A stretch of 49,893 nucleotides of DNA from an uncultured Oscillospiraceae bacterium (GCA_910585735.1 CAJUEU010000008.1:11619-61511), one strand, 5' to 3'. Positions 1-8,160 are shown, counted from the first letter of the stretch. A program made the numbers and translations. Notes: generated from the letters alone by a model not told the origin.

Positions 1-7
1 TGGAATC

Positions 8-43
8 AAAATGCCCCGTCCGCATATGCGGATGGGGCATTTT
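8..43. terminator. Bidirectional intrinsic terminator
   Basis: An inverted repeat of 18-nt arms meets at position 25/26 with a single G-U pair. It is flanked by A and T runs, so it can end transcription from both sides, including murC arriving on the minus strand. Confidence 0.75.
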
Positions 44-63
44 GACATCATTTAAGTCCATAG

Positions 64-99
64 CCTTCCCCGCTTGCGGGGAAGGTGGCCCAAAGGGCC
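64..99. repeat. Tandem small hairpins of a dispersed intergenic repeat
   Basis: A perfect 10-bp stem (64-73 with 76-85, loop TT) is followed at once by a second hairpin (GGCCC, loop AAA, GGGCC, 87-99). From memory, such paired hairpins followed by GATGAGG are frequent intergenic repeats in gut Clostridia genomes; this was not checked. No coding capacity is apparent in 44-228. Confidence 0.6.
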
Positions 100-167
100 G
101 GATGAGGGGGCCTTTGACCGCAATAGCCTCAGCAGTACGCCCTTGGCGGACAGCTTCCCTGGCTGCC

Positions 168-200
168 GGGGCGGTCTTCGGCTTTGCCGAATGACGCCCC
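168..200. repeat. Palindromic repeat, copy 1 of the GAATGACG family
   Basis: An imperfect palindrome with core TTCGGC-TTT-GCCGAA (177-191) runs directly into TGACGCCCC. The outer arm GGGGCG mirrors the right end. Related units are at 7889-7947 and 48383-48420; all carry GAATGACG followed by a pyrimidine-rich CCC end. Confidence 0.55.
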
Positions 201-228
201 ACAGGGGAAGCCGGGCAGAGGAGGGGCC

Positions 229-1599
229 TTACTCCCCCTTGACTAACGCTTCGCCGACGGTATAGATGTCTCCCGCTCCCACCGTGAGGATCAGGTCCCC
301 CGGCTGGGCGAGCTCCCGGAGCCGGGCGGTAAGGGATTTCAGCGTGGGGAAATATTCGCTCCCAGGGATCTGCCCACACAGGTCTTTGGAGGAGATGCCC
401 AGGTCATTGATCTCCCGGGCGGCAAAGATCTCGGCCAGAAGGGTCACATCAGCCTGGGACAGGACCTCCACAAACTGGTCAAAGAGGGCTTTGGTCCGGG
501 TATAGGTGTGGGGCTGGAAGGCACAGACGATCCGCTGGTAACCCAGGGTTTTGACCATGGTGATCAGAGCCTTCAATTCGTCGGGGTGGTGGGCGTAGTC
601 GTCATAGACGTCAGCGCCGTGATAGACCCCTTTCTTTTCGAACCGCCGTCCCGCGCCGGTGAAGGAGCCAAGACCCTCTTCCACCGCCTGGCCGGGGATC
701 CCCAGGACCCAGGCTGCGCTGGCGGCGGCCAGGGCGTTGGACACATTGTGTGTCCCGCCCACCCGGAGGGACACATGGGCATACCGTTCTCCGTGGATCA
801 CGATGTCAAAGGTGGGCAGGCCCTTGTCCCAGATAAGGTCGGCGGCGGTACAATCGGCAGGCTCCTGAAGGCCAAAGGTAAAAGCGTCCAAGCCCTCGGC
901 CACGCTCCTGGCCCCGGGGTTGTCGGCGTTGATGATGACGCGTCCCCCGGCAGGCACCAACTGGGCAAACCGGCGGAAGGAGTGCTTGATGTCCTCCAGG
1001 TCCTTGAAAAAGTCCAGGTGGTCGGATTCCACGTTGAGGATCACCGCCACGGTGGGGGAGAAGGAGAGGAAGGAATTGCAGTATTCGCAGGATTCCGCAA
1101 TGATGGTATCTCCCTTACCCACCCGGTGGCCGGCCCCCAACATGGGGAGGGTGCCGCCGATCATGACGGTGGGGTCCCGCTGAGCGGCCAGGAAGATATG
1201 AGTGCACATACTGGTGGTGGTGGTTTTTCCGTGGGTGCCCGAGATACACAGGGCATTCTGATAGTTCCGCATGATGGCGCCCCACGCCTGTGCCCGCTCA
1301 AAGACAGGGATACCACGGGTGTGGGCTCCCGCGATCTCCGGGTTGCTGTCGTGGGCGGCGGCGGTACGGATCACCAGCTCAGCGTCCCCCAGATTTTCGG
1401 CGTTTTGGCCCACAGTGACGGAGATACCCAGGGAGCGGAGATGCTCTACCGTGACGCTCTCCCGCATATCCGAGCCGGTGATGACCATACCCATGCCGTG
1501 GAGCACCTCGGCCAGCGGGGCCATGGACACCCCGCCGATGCCCACCAGGTGGGCTTTTCTGCCGGGGACCAGATAAGAGACGATATCAGTGGTTGTCAT
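229..1599 (-). CDS. murC: UDP-N-acetylmuramate--L-alanine ligase
   Basis: MurC adds L-alanine to UDP-MurNAc with ATP in the cytoplasm, the first amino-acid step of peptidoglycan precursor synthesis. The protein is 456 aa, the usual length. An N-terminal Rossmann segment with GIGGVSMA is followed by the Mur-ligase P-loop GTHGKTTTTS near residues 121-130 and the conserved YDDYAHHPDE motif. I chose ATG at 1599 because a promoter with its -10 at 1648-1653 lies inside a possible 20-codon extension, and an AAAGG sits upstream of 1599. It is monocistronic and ends in repeats plus the terminator at 8-43. Identification is secure. Confidence 0.96.
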   Translation of the reverse strand: MTTTDIVSYLVPGRKAHLVGIGGVSMAPLAEVLHGMGMVITGSDMRESVTVEHLRSLGISVTVGQNAENLGDAELVIRTAAAHDSNPEIAGAHTRGIPVFERAQAWGAIMRNYQNALCISGTHGKTTTTSMCTHIFLAAQRDPTVMIGGTLPMLGAGHRVGKGDTIIAESCEYCNSFLSFSPTVAVILNVESDHLDFFKDLEDIKHSFRRFAQLVPAGGRVIINADNPGARSVAEGLDAFTFGLQEPADCTAADLIWDKGLPTFDIVIHGERYAHVSLRVGGTHNVSNALAAASAAWVLGIPGQAVEEGLGSFTGAGRRFEKKGVYHGADVYDDYAHHPDELKALITMVKTLGYQRIVCAFQPHTYTRTKALFDQFVEVLSQADVTLLAEIFAAREINDLGISSKDLCGQIPGSEYFPTLKSLTARLRELAQPGDLILTVGAGDIYTVGEALVKGE

Positions 1600-1647
1600 A
1601 TTCAAAACACGACCTTTGGGTGAGATTTTCGTGAATTCAGGCAACAC

Positions 1648-1676
1648 ATTATACCCCATAGAGAAAATTTTAGCAA
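1648..1676 (-). promoter_or_regulatory. Sigma-A type promoter of murC
   Basis: On the minus strand: -35 TTGCTA (1671-1676), 17-bp spacer, -10 TATAAT (1648-1653). The inferred start near 1641 excludes the longer N-terminus for murC. Confidence 0.7.
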
Positions 1677-1724
1677 GACCATTCTATACGGGAAATAAAC
1701 TTCTTATACCGGGAGGTGGGGAAA

Positions 1725-2708
1725 ATGAAGTGGAAGGGGCTGCACACCGGGAGTGTGGAATGCCTGGACCGGCTGTGGGAGGCGGGCTATGCCGCTTACC
1801 CGGTGGGGGGCTGTGTCCGGGACCTTCTCCTGGGCCGGGAGCCGGGGGACGTGGATATCTGCACCGCTGCCCACCCGGAGATTGTGCTCTCTCTCTTTGA
1901 AAACGCCGTTCCTACCGGGCTGAAGCACGGAACGGTCACTGTGCTCACCGCCACCGGGAATGTGGAGGTCACCACCTTCCGCCGGGAGGAGGGGTATGCC
2001 GATTCCCGCCACCCGGACGCCGTCACCTTTGACGCCGACCTGAAGGAGGACCTTTCCCGCCGGGATTTTACAGTCAATGCCATGGCTTTGGGACCGGATG
2101 GGGAAGTGATCGACTACTTCGGCGGCCGGGAGGATCTGAAAAACAGGCTTATCCGCTGTGTGGGGGACCCGGACAGACGGTTTTCCGAGGATGCCCTGCG
2201 GATGCTCCGGGCGGTGCGTTTTTGCGCCCAACTGGGTTTTACCGTGGAGCCGGAAACCGCCGCCGCCCTCCGGCGCAACGCTCCTTTGACCGAAAAGGTC
2301 TCCCGGGAGCGGATCCGGGTGGAGATGGAAAAGACTCTGCTCTCTGCCAGTCCTCAGGCTGTGGGGGAGATGATCTCAGCGGGGCTGCTCCGCCACCTGT
2401 ATGACTTCCCGGCGGAGGTTGACCTGTCCGGCCTCCAGGAGCTGCCGTCCACCACTGAGAAGCGCTGGCGGGGCTTTTGTGAGGCCACTGGCTTTCCCAT
2501 CTCGACCCTCCCGGTGGAGCGGAAGCTGCGCCGGGAGGTGGAGCACCCTGAGCTGGCGGTCATTCCTACCCTGGCCCTCACCCCGGCCGACCTGATGGCC
2601 CTGGGATTCCAGGGCCCCCAGATCAGCGCGGCCCAGAAAAAGCTGTCCCTCTATGTACTGCTCCACCCGGAAGGGAATACAAAGGAACGATTGAGAGAGC
2701 TGCTGTAA
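1725..2708 (+). CDS. cca: CCA tRNA nucleotidyltransferase
   Basis: A class II nucleotidyltransferase that builds or repairs the 3' CCA of tRNA from CTP and ATP. The N-terminal domain shows GGCVRD (about residues 28-33), the metal-binding DVD of GDVDICT (42-46) and RRDFTVNAMA. It has 327 aa, shorter than the roughly 400-aa Bacillus enzyme because the C-terminal region is reduced. ATG at 1725 has GGAGG 8 nt upstream (1712-1716); a GTG at 1716 lies inside that site and is rejected. It is divergent from murC. CCA-adding rather than A-adding activity is inferred from the family. Confidence 0.9.
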   Translation: MKWKGLHTGSVECLDRLWEAGYAAYPVGGCVRDLLLGREPGDVDICTAAHPEIVLSLFENAVPTGLKHGTVTVLTATGNVEVTTFRREEGYADSRHPDAVTFDADLKEDLSRRDFTVNAMALGPDGEVIDYFGGREDLKNRLIRCVGDPDRRFSEDALRMLRAVRFCAQLGFTVEPETAAALRRNAPLTEKVSRERIRVEMEKTLLSASPQAVGEMISAGLLRHLYDFPAEVDLSGLQELPSTTEKRWRGFCEATGFPISTLPVERKLRREVEHPELAVIPTLALTPADLMALGFQGPQISAAQKKLSLYVLLHPEGNTKERLRELL

Positions 2709-2725
2709 ATAGACCAACTCATTTC

Positions 2726-2770
2726 CACCCCCTGCCCCGCATATACATAGCGGGACAGGGGGTGTTTGTT
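2726..2770 (+). terminator. Terminator-like hairpin between cca and yqfC
   Basis: A 15-bp stem with one mismatch (2726-2740 with 2750-2764) and loop ATATACATA is followed by TTTGTT. It overlaps the likely ribosome-site region of yqfC, so it may end cca transcription or modulate yqfC. Confidence 0.55.
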
Positions 2771-3048
2771 TGGATGGAAAAAAGAAAAAGGAGGGCCTCT
2801 TGGAGCGGGCGGCCCAGACTTTTGACATTCCCGGTGAGACTGTAGGTCTGCCCCGGGTGGAGTTGGTGGGACAGCATGAGGTGCGTATGTCCAACCACCG
2901 GGGCATTCTGGCTTATGGGCAGGAGGAGATCCTGGTCAGCGGCGGCAAGCTGCTTATCCGGGTGAAGGGGGCCGGGCTGGAGCTCAAGGCCATGACAGGC
3001 AGCGAGCTTCTGATCACCGGGACAATACTTTCTGTGGAGATAGAGTAG
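2770..3048 (+). CDS. yqfC: Sporulation protein YqfC (YabP family)
   Basis: A small protein of 92 aa in the YabP/YqfC family, expressed in the mother cell and paired with YqfD in spore formers. It is recognised from the LPRVELVG and MSNHRGILAYG segments and from lying just before yqfD and phoH. The start is uncertain. TTG at 2770 gives the usual length before the conserved domain, but its weak AGGGGG site lies in a hairpin. TTG at 2800 has a better AAGGAGGG (2788-2795) and would remove 10 residues. No ATG is available in frame. Its molecular role is unknown. Confidence 0.85.
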   Translation: MDGKKKKEGLLERAAQTFDIPGETVGLPRVELVGQHEVRMSNHRGILAYGQEEILVSGGKLLIRVKGAGLELKAMTGSELLITGTILSVEIE

Positions 3049-3130
3049 GAGGGGACAGAGGAACGGTTCTTATTGTCCGAATGTAGGCAGGAGGACCGAC
3101 TCTGCTGTTCCGGGGAAAGGAGATAGGCCC

Positions 3131-4336
3131 ATGGCGGCAAGACAGCTCATTAATCTGCTCCGGGGGAGCGTGGCCCTGGAGGTCACGGGGGATTTTCCCG
3201 AGCGTTTTCTCAACCTGTGCGCCCAACGGCAGGTGGCCTTCTGGGCGGTAGAGTGGCCGGACAGCCATACCCTCCGGCTCACCGTGGCCTGGACGGACCG
3301 GCGGGGTCTGGAGGAGTTGGCTGGGCGGACCGGCTGCGTGATCAATGAGGGAAAACGCCGGGGCGCGCCCCCCTTTTTGCTGCGTTTCCGAAAGCGGTAC
3401 GCTTTTCTGGTGGGGCTGACCCTGTCCATCTTAACCGTTTTTTTCCTATCCCGGTTCGTGTTGGTCATCCAGGTGGAGGGTAACGAAAGCGTGCCCACCC
3501 AAACCATCCTCTCCGCGCTTCGGCGGCAGGGACTTCGCCCCGGAGTCTATGGCCCTTCCTTGGCCGCCCGGGATATCGCCACCGGCACGCTGTTGGAGGT
3601 GAAGGACCTTTCCTGGGTGACCGTAAACCTCCACGGCATTCGGGCCCAGGTCATTGTCCGAGAGCAGGTGAAAAGCCCGGAGGTGGTGGATGAGACAGTC
3701 CACGGGGATATTGTGGCCCGGGCGGCGGGGATCGTCACCCGTATTGAGCCCTGGGGAGGTGATCCGGCGGTGAAGGAGGGGGACACGGTGCTGCCCGGAG
3801 ACGTGCTTATCCGGGGCTCTGTACAGATGGACCCGCCAGAGTACAGTGAATTCGAGACTCGCTGGATGCCCGTTCGGGCCATGGGGAAGGTGGAGGGCCG
3901 CACCTGGCGGACTCTGTCGGCCGCTATTTCCTTGACCGCGCCAGTGAAAGAATATACCGGGGAGGAGGAAAGCCGCTGGTCGGTAAATATTTTGGGGAAA
4001 AGGGTCAATTTTTTTCAAAACAGTGGAATTTCTTACCCTGAGTATGATAAAATAGAAAAGACATGGAATTTGACCCTCCCTGGGGGCATGGTGCTGCCCT
4101 TTTTCCTTTCCCGGGAGACCTGCCGGAGCTACGTGCTGACCCAGCAGCCCATTGCCACAGAGGCCGCCCAGACTATGCTGGAGGAGCAGCTCCTCACCCG
4201 GCTCAACGCCCTGCTGGGGGAGACCGGGACCCTGGAGGCTCACAGCTTCACGGCTAGGGAGACGGAGGGAATGCTTATTGTCACCCTCACCGCTGAATGC
4301 AAAGAAGAGTTGGGGTACTTTGTCCCGGCTTCCTGA
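3131..4336 (+). CDS. yqfD: Sporulation protein YqfD
   Basis: A mother-cell sporulation membrane protein of 401 aa. A single transmembrane segment lies at about residues 97-117 (FLVGLTLSILTVFFL). It is followed by IQVEGNESVPTQTI, a POTRA-like start of the extracytoplasmic part, and a C-terminal domain ending in KEELGYFVPAS. AAAGGAG stands 8 nt before ATG 3131. It lies 82 nt downstream of yqfC and 27 nt upstream of phoH, the order seen in Bacillus subtilis. Family assignment is firm; its mechanism is not known to me. Confidence 0.92.
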   Translation: MAARQLINLLRGSVALEVTGDFPERFLNLCAQRQVAFWAVEWPDSHTLRLTVAWTDRRGLEELAGRTGCVINEGKRRGAPPFLLRFRKRYAFLVGLTLSILTVFFLSRFVLVIQVEGNESVPTQTILSALRRQGLRPGVYGPSLAARDIATGTLLEVKDLSWVTVNLHGIRAQVIVREQVKSPEVVDETVHGDIVARAAGIVTRIEPWGGDPAVKEGDTVLPGDVLIRGSVQMDPPEYSEFETRWMPVRAMGKVEGRTWRTLSAAISLTAPVKEYTGEEESRWSVNILGKRVNFFQNSGISYPEYDKIEKTWNLTLPGGMVLPFFLSRETCRSYVLTQQPIATEAAQTMLEEQLLTRLNALLGETGTLEAHSFTARETEGMLIVTLTAECKEELGYFVPAS

Positions 4337-4363
4337 TTTTGTGATACAAAGGAGAACACCGTT

Positions 4364-5338
4364 ATGATAGAACAAACCATTTCCGTAGAGCGCTTGGAGG
4401 AGGCGGTAAACCTTTTCGGCGCCATGGATGAAAACGTAAAGATCATTGAGAAGGACCTGGATGTCACCGTGGTGAGCCGGGAGGGCAAGCTGAAGATCTC
4501 CGGCGAGGACGGGGAGAAGGTCATCTATGCCGTGAAGGCTATGGAGGGGCTTTTGAAGCTTATCGGCCGGGGGGAGAACATCACCGAGCAGAACGTGCGC
4601 TATATCCTGAACCTGGTCCGGGCGGGGAACGAGGACAAGATCGGCCAGCTCTCCGCCGATGTGCTCTGCGTCACGGCCAAGGGCAAGCCCATCAAGGCCA
4701 AAACTTTGGGGCAGAAGCGGTATGTGGACGCTATCCACAAGAATCTGGTGACCCTGGGCATCGGCCCCGCCGGTACGGGCAAGACCTACCTGGCGGTGGC
4801 CGCCGCCGTGGCCGCCTTCCGCTCGGGGGAGGTCAACCGCATCATCCTTACCCGGCCCGCTGTGGAGGCGGGGGAGCGGCTGGGCTTTCTCCCCGGGGAT
4901 CTGCAGTCTAAGGTGGACCCATACCTGCGGCCTCTCTATGACGCCCTCTTTGAGATGCTGGGGGCCGAGACCTACCAGAAATATCTGGAGCGGGGCAACA
5001 TTGAGGTGGCCCCCCTGGCCTATATGCGGGGCCGGACCCTGGACGACTCCTTCATCATTCTGGACGAGGCCCAGAATACCTCCCGGGAGCAAATGAAGAT
5101 GTTCCTGACCCGTATGGGCTTTGGTTCTAAAATCGTTATTACAGGCGACGTGACCCAGATCGACCTGCCCACCGAGAAAATAAGCGGCCTCAAGGAGGCC
5201 ATGCGGGTGCTGAAAGGCGTGGAGGACATCGCCATCTGCCAGCTTACCGGGGCCGACGTGGTCCGCCACGTCATCGTCCAGCGTATCATCAAGGCCTACG
5301 AGCAGGACGAGGAGAAGAGGAAGGCGAAGAAGGGATGA
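4364..5338 (+). CDS. phoH: PhoH-family ATPase (YbeZ-like)
   Basis: A cytoplasmic P-loop ATPase of 324 aa thought to act with the YbeY endonuclease in RNA processing. An N-terminal KH-like segment (about 25-100) precedes the ATPase core, with Walker A GPAGTGKT (134-141) and Walker B IILDEAQN (231-238). AAGGAG precedes ATG 4364 by 9 nt. Its TGA overlaps the ATG of the transposase gene by ATGA (5335-5338). In relatives phoH is normally joined directly to ybeY, so the intervening gene is an insertion. Confidence 0.95.
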   Translation: MIEQTISVERLEEAVNLFGAMDENVKIIEKDLDVTVVSREGKLKISGEDGEKVIYAVKAMEGLLKLIGRGENITEQNVRYILNLVRAGNEDKIGQLSADVLCVTAKGKPIKAKTLGQKRYVDAIHKNLVTLGIGPAGTGKTYLAVAAAVAAFRSGEVNRIILTRPAVEAGERLGFLPGDLQSKVDPYLRPLYDALFEMLGAETYQKYLERGNIEVAPLAYMRGRTLDDSFIILDEAQNTSREQMKMFLTRMGFGSKIVITGDVTQIDLPTEKISGLKEAMRVLKGVEDIAICQLTGADVVRHVIVQRIIKAYEQDEEKRKAKKG

Positions 5339-5838
5339 CCGAGGAGCTGCCCATAAGGAAGCTCCTGAGGCTGAAAGATTGGGATTACGGCAGCGGGGGA
5401 TGTTATTTCATCACAATATGCACACAGGAACGAGAACCCCACTTTCGTAGGGGCGCACAGTGTGCGCCCGAAGCTGGATTTCTCCCTCTGTCTGAAATGG
5501 GAAAAACGGTGGAGCGGACTCTTTTGGAGATACCGGCCCATTATCCAAATGTGAAAGTGGACAAGTATGTTGTGATGCCCAACCACATCCACTTGATCCT
5601 TATGCTGGGGGCGGGGGACGGCGGGCGCACACTGTGCGCCCCTACACCCACCTTATCCCAAGTTGTGCGTATGATGAAGGAAACCGTGACCAAACGGTTG
5701 GGACAAAAAATTTGGCAAAAGGGTTTCTACGACCATATTATCCGAAATGAGTCGGATTATCTGCGCATCTGGCAATACATCGATACCAACCCGGCCAAGT
5801 GGACGGAGGATGAATACTACGAGGAGGCCGACCAATGA
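5335..5838 (+). CDS. REP-associated tyrosine transposase (RAYT, Y1 family)
   Basis: A Y1 transposase-like protein of 167 aa related to IS200/IS605 TnpA, a single-strand DNA nuclease class. The HUH metal motif is HIH in MPNHIHLIL (residues 84-86). The C-terminal FYDHIIRNESDY and YIDTNPAKW match the RAYT signature with the catalytic tyrosine region. The frame is intact. It sits between phoH and ybeY with a 4-nt ATGA overlap at both ends, so it is probably translated by coupling. Two 24-bp palindromes in opposite orientation lie inside the coding region, encoding residues about 38-46 and 97-104. No flanking IS ends are visible. Activity in REP mobilisation is inference. Confidence 0.88.
   Translation: MTEELPIRKLLRLKDWDYGSGGCYFITICTQEREPHFRRGAQCAPEAGFLPLSEMGKTVERTLLEIPAHYPNVKVDKYVVMPNHIHLILMLGAGDGGRTLCAPTPTLSQVVRMMKETVTKRLGQKIWQKGFYDHIIRNESDYLRIWQYIDTNPAKWTEDEYYEEADQ
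5447..5470 (+). repeat. 24-bp palindromic repeat inside RAYT, copy A
   Basis: Starts GTAGGGGCGCAC; positions 5451-5469 form a perfect 9-bp stem around a central G at 5460. An exact reverse-complement copy lies at 5622-5645. It is read in frame as part of the transposase. Confidence 0.85.
5622..5645 (-). repeat. 24-bp palindromic repeat inside RAYT, copy B (inverted)
   Basis: Exact reverse complement of 5447-5470 over all 24 bases, ending CGCCCCTAC on the plus strand. The flanks differ, so the repeat unit boundary is sharp. It is also in frame with the transposase. Confidence 0.85.
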
Positions 5839-6320
5839 ACCATGAAATTCTTTTTTCTTCCGATCTGGAGGAGGATACCTTCAAATGGGAAGAATTGCTG
5901 CAAGAGGTCATTCCCACGGCCCTGTCGGCGGAGGGGGTGGACCTTCCCTGTGAGATCAATGTGCTTTTGACCGACGACGCGGGCATCCACGCCATCAACC
6001 TGGAGCAGCGGGGGGTGGATGCTCCCACCGATGTGCTCTCTTTCCCCATGTTCGACCTGAAGCCGGGGGACAAGCCCTCGAAGGCCGACGCCGACCCGGC
6101 GACCCATTTGATTCCTCTGGGGGATATGGTGCTGAACCTGGACCGGGTGCGCTCCCAGGGGGAGGAGTACGGCCACGGTCCCCGGCGGGAGTGCGCCTAT
6201 CTGGCCGTCCACTCCATCTTACATCTTCTGGGCTACGACCACATGGACGATGGCCCAATGAAGGCCCAGATGCGGGCGCGGGAGGAAATCATTTTGAACA
6301 AGGTGGGGATGGGGAGATGA
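5835..6320 (+). CDS. ybeY: Endoribonuclease YbeY (rRNA maturation factor)
   Basis: A zinc-dependent RNase for 16S rRNA 3' maturation and ribosome quality control. It has 161 aa, with the zinc signature HSILHLLGYDHMDD near the C-terminus supplying three histidines, and the conserved APTDVLSFP segment earlier. ATG 5835 overlaps the transposase stop; an ATG at 5847 is in frame but would shorten the N-terminus. It ends by ATGA overlap with the following hydrolase. Removing 5335-5834 would put its ATG directly on the phoH stop. Confidence 0.95.
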   Translation: MNHEILFSSDLEEDTFKWEELLQEVIPTALSAEGVDLPCEINVLLTDDAGIHAINLEQRGVDAPTDVLSFPMFDLKPGDKPSKADADPATHLIPLGDMVLNLDRVRSQGEEYGHGPRRECAYLAVHSILHLLGYDHMDDGPMKAQMRAREEIILNKVGMGR

Positions 6321-6925
6321 GACAGATTTTTCTTCACGGACTGGGACAGGGGCCCGACAGTTGGGAGGAGGTGATTTCCTCTCTTGAGGATAAACCCACC
6401 TGCTTAGACCTGTACAGTTTTTTTCGGGAAAAAGAGACTACCTATCAAAATCTGTATCAGGGTTTTTCTGACTACTGCGGTGAAGAAAAAATGCCGCTGG
6501 TCCTCTGCGGGGTATCCCTGGGGGCTGTGCTGGCTCTCCATTACGCCCTGGACCACCCGGAACGGGTGGCAGCCCTTTTGCTGATAGCCCCACAATATAA
6601 AATGCCTGGGGGATTGCTGACGGCTCAAAATCTACTGTTCCGCCTGATGCCTGCCAAAGCTTTCGCGGAGATGGGGCTGGGGAAGAAAGAGGTCATTGCC
6701 CTGACCAATTCCATGAAAGAGATCGACCTGTCCCTAAGATTAGGGGGTCTGACCTGTCCCGCCCTTGTCCTCTGCGGGGAGCGGGACAGGGTCAACCGTA
6801 AAGCGGCATTGACATTGGCGAAGGCTTTGCCCAACGCCCGCTTCCGGGAAATAGGGGGGGCGGGGCATGAGTTGAACCGGGAGGCACCGAAGGAGTTGGC
6901 GGCGATTTTAAGAGAATATATTTAG
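6317..6925 (+). CDS. Alpha/beta hydrolase
   Basis: A cytoplasmic alpha/beta-fold hydrolase of 202 aa with unknown substrate. The oxyanion region HGLGQGPDSW lies at the N-terminus. The nucleophile elbow is GVSLGA, with the acid in CGERDRVN and the histidine in GAGHELN, so the catalytic triad is complete. ATG 6317 overlaps the ybeY stop (ATGA), which places it in the phoH-ybeY-era operon and rules out longer starts. No secretion signal is seen. The operon position does not reveal a function. Confidence 0.85.
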   Translation: MRQIFLHGLGQGPDSWEEVISSLEDKPTCLDLYSFFREKETTYQNLYQGFSDYCGEEKMPLVLCGVSLGAVLALHYALDHPERVAALLLIAPQYKMPGGLLTAQNLLFRLMPAKAFAEMGLGKKEVIALTNSMKEIDLSLRLGGLTCPALVLCGERDRVNRKAALTLAKALPNARFREIGGAGHELNREAPKELAAILREYI

Positions 6926-6956
6926 TTGCTCTTTACGAAAAAGGAGGATCACCTAA

Positions 6957-7856
6957 ATGAACACACCCAAGACCAAGGCCGGCATGATCGCCATTGTGGG
7001 CCGGCCCAACGTGGGCAAATCCACCCTCACCAATTCCCTGGTGGGGGAGAAGATCGCCATTGTGTCCAACAAGCCCCAGACCACCCGGAACCGCATCTGC
7101 GCCGTGGTGGACCGGGGGGAGAGCCAGTTCATTTTTATGGATACTCCCGGTCTCCATAAGGCCCGGACCCGCTTGGGAGATTATATGGTGGAGGTGGTCC
7201 GCCAGAGCGTGGCCGACGTGGACGCCGCCCTGCTGCTGGTGGAGCCCATCCCGAATGTGGGAGGACCCGAGGCCGAGCTGATGGCCGAACTGGAGAAGCG
7301 GCACATTCCCACCATCCTGGTCATCAACAAGATTGACACGGTGGAGAAAGAGAAGCTGCTCTCGGTCATTGCGGCCTATACCAAGGACCACCAATTCGCC
7401 CATGTTCTGCCCATCTCAGCCAGGGAGGGGGACGGGGTGACCGACCTGCTGGACCTGCTGGAGGGCTATCTGCCCGAGAGTCCCTGGCTGTTCCCCGAGG
7501 GAATGACCACTGACCAGCCCGAGCGGCAGGTCTGTGCCGAGATCCTGCGGGAGAAGCTGCTCCTCTGTCTGGATAAGGAGATTCCCCACGGCACGGCGGT
7601 GGAACTGACCAAATTCACCGAGCGGGAGGACGAGGTCATCGAGTGTGACGCTACCATCTACTGTGAGAAGGATTCCCACAAGGGGATCATCATCGGCAAA
7701 AAGGGCGCCATGCTGAAAAAGATATCCACTCTGGCCCGGGAGGACATGGAAAAATTCATGGGCACCAAAATTTTCCTCCAGACCTGGGTGAAGGTGAAGG
7801 AGAATTGGCGGGACAACCTGAACTTTGTCCACTCCATGGGGTACCGGGAGGATTGA
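6957..7856 (+). CDS. era: GTPase Era
   Basis: An essential Ras-like GTPase that binds 16S rRNA and assists 30S assembly. It is 299 aa, the usual length. G1 is GRPNVGKS (15-22), followed by DTPG, the G4 motif NKID and the C-terminal KH domain with GIIIGKKGAMLKK. AAGGAGG lies 9 nt before ATG 6957. It follows ybeY as in most Firmicutes, separated by the hydrolase gene. Confidence 0.97.
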   Translation: MNTPKTKAGMIAIVGRPNVGKSTLTNSLVGEKIAIVSNKPQTTRNRICAVVDRGESQFIFMDTPGLHKARTRLGDYMVEVVRQSVADVDAALLLVEPIPNVGGPEAELMAELEKRHIPTILVINKIDTVEKEKLLSVIAAYTKDHQFAHVLPISAREGDGVTDLLDLLEGYLPESPWLFPEGMTTDQPERQVCAEILREKLLLCLDKEIPHGTAVELTKFTEREDEVIECDATIYCEKDSHKGIIIGKKGAMLKKISTLAREDMEKFMGTKIFLQTWVKVKENWRDNLNFVHSMGYRED

Positions 7857-7888
7857 GGGGCGCTTTGTGCCAACGGCACAATACGCCT

Positions 7889-7947
7889 GGGACGTGCACG
7901 GCCTCATTCTTCGGCCTCCTACGTTCGGTGAAGCCGAATGACGTCCC
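7889..7947. repeat. Palindromic repeat, copy 2 of the GAATGACG family
   Basis: GGGACGT (7889-7895) mirrors ACGTCCC (7941-7947). Between them are CATTCTTCGGC and a second hairpin TTCGG-TGAAG-CCGAA (7924-7938) leading into TGACGTCCC. It lies between era and yqzL; the rest of 7857-8031 has no gene. Confidence 0.5.
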
Positions 7948-8031
7948 TTGAGGCCCATGAAAAACGTAAAAATTTCCTGACATGATTTTAACTCGGCCGG
8001 ACCAAGCTAACTCCATAAAGGGGGGCTTGTG

Positions 8032-8145
8032 ATGACGGCGGAGATGGCATGGGAGTTGTTTTTTGCCACCGGCTTACCAGAGGCGTACAGCCTTTATTGC
8101 TTTTTGAGAGAGGAGGAGGCCAAGGCGGGGGAAAAGTCCGCCTGA
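8032..8145 (+). CDS. yqzL: YqzL-like small protein
   Basis: A 37-aa frame starting MTAEMAWELFFATGLPEAY and ending in a charged tail. The pattern W-x2-F-x3-G-x2-(D/E)AYLLY-(K/F) matches what I recall of YqzL, a short protein encoded between era and recO in Bacillus, and the position here is the same. GGGGGG lies upstream of ATG 8032. recO starts 15 nt after its stop and lacks a good ribosome site of its own, suggesting translational coupling. Function is unknown. Confidence 0.72.
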   Translation: MTAEMAWELFFATGLPEAYSLYCFLREEEAKAGEKSA

Positions 8146-8160
8146 GCCTCGTACATAGCC

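Noticed and set aside
508..1623. 371-aa plus-strand frame opposite murC
   Set aside because: Antisense shadow of murC without motifs.
3446..5269. 607-aa frame on the minus strand opposite yqfD and phoH
   Set aside because: It lies antisense to two well-identified genes, contains no domain, and arises from the low stop frequency of GC-rich DNA.
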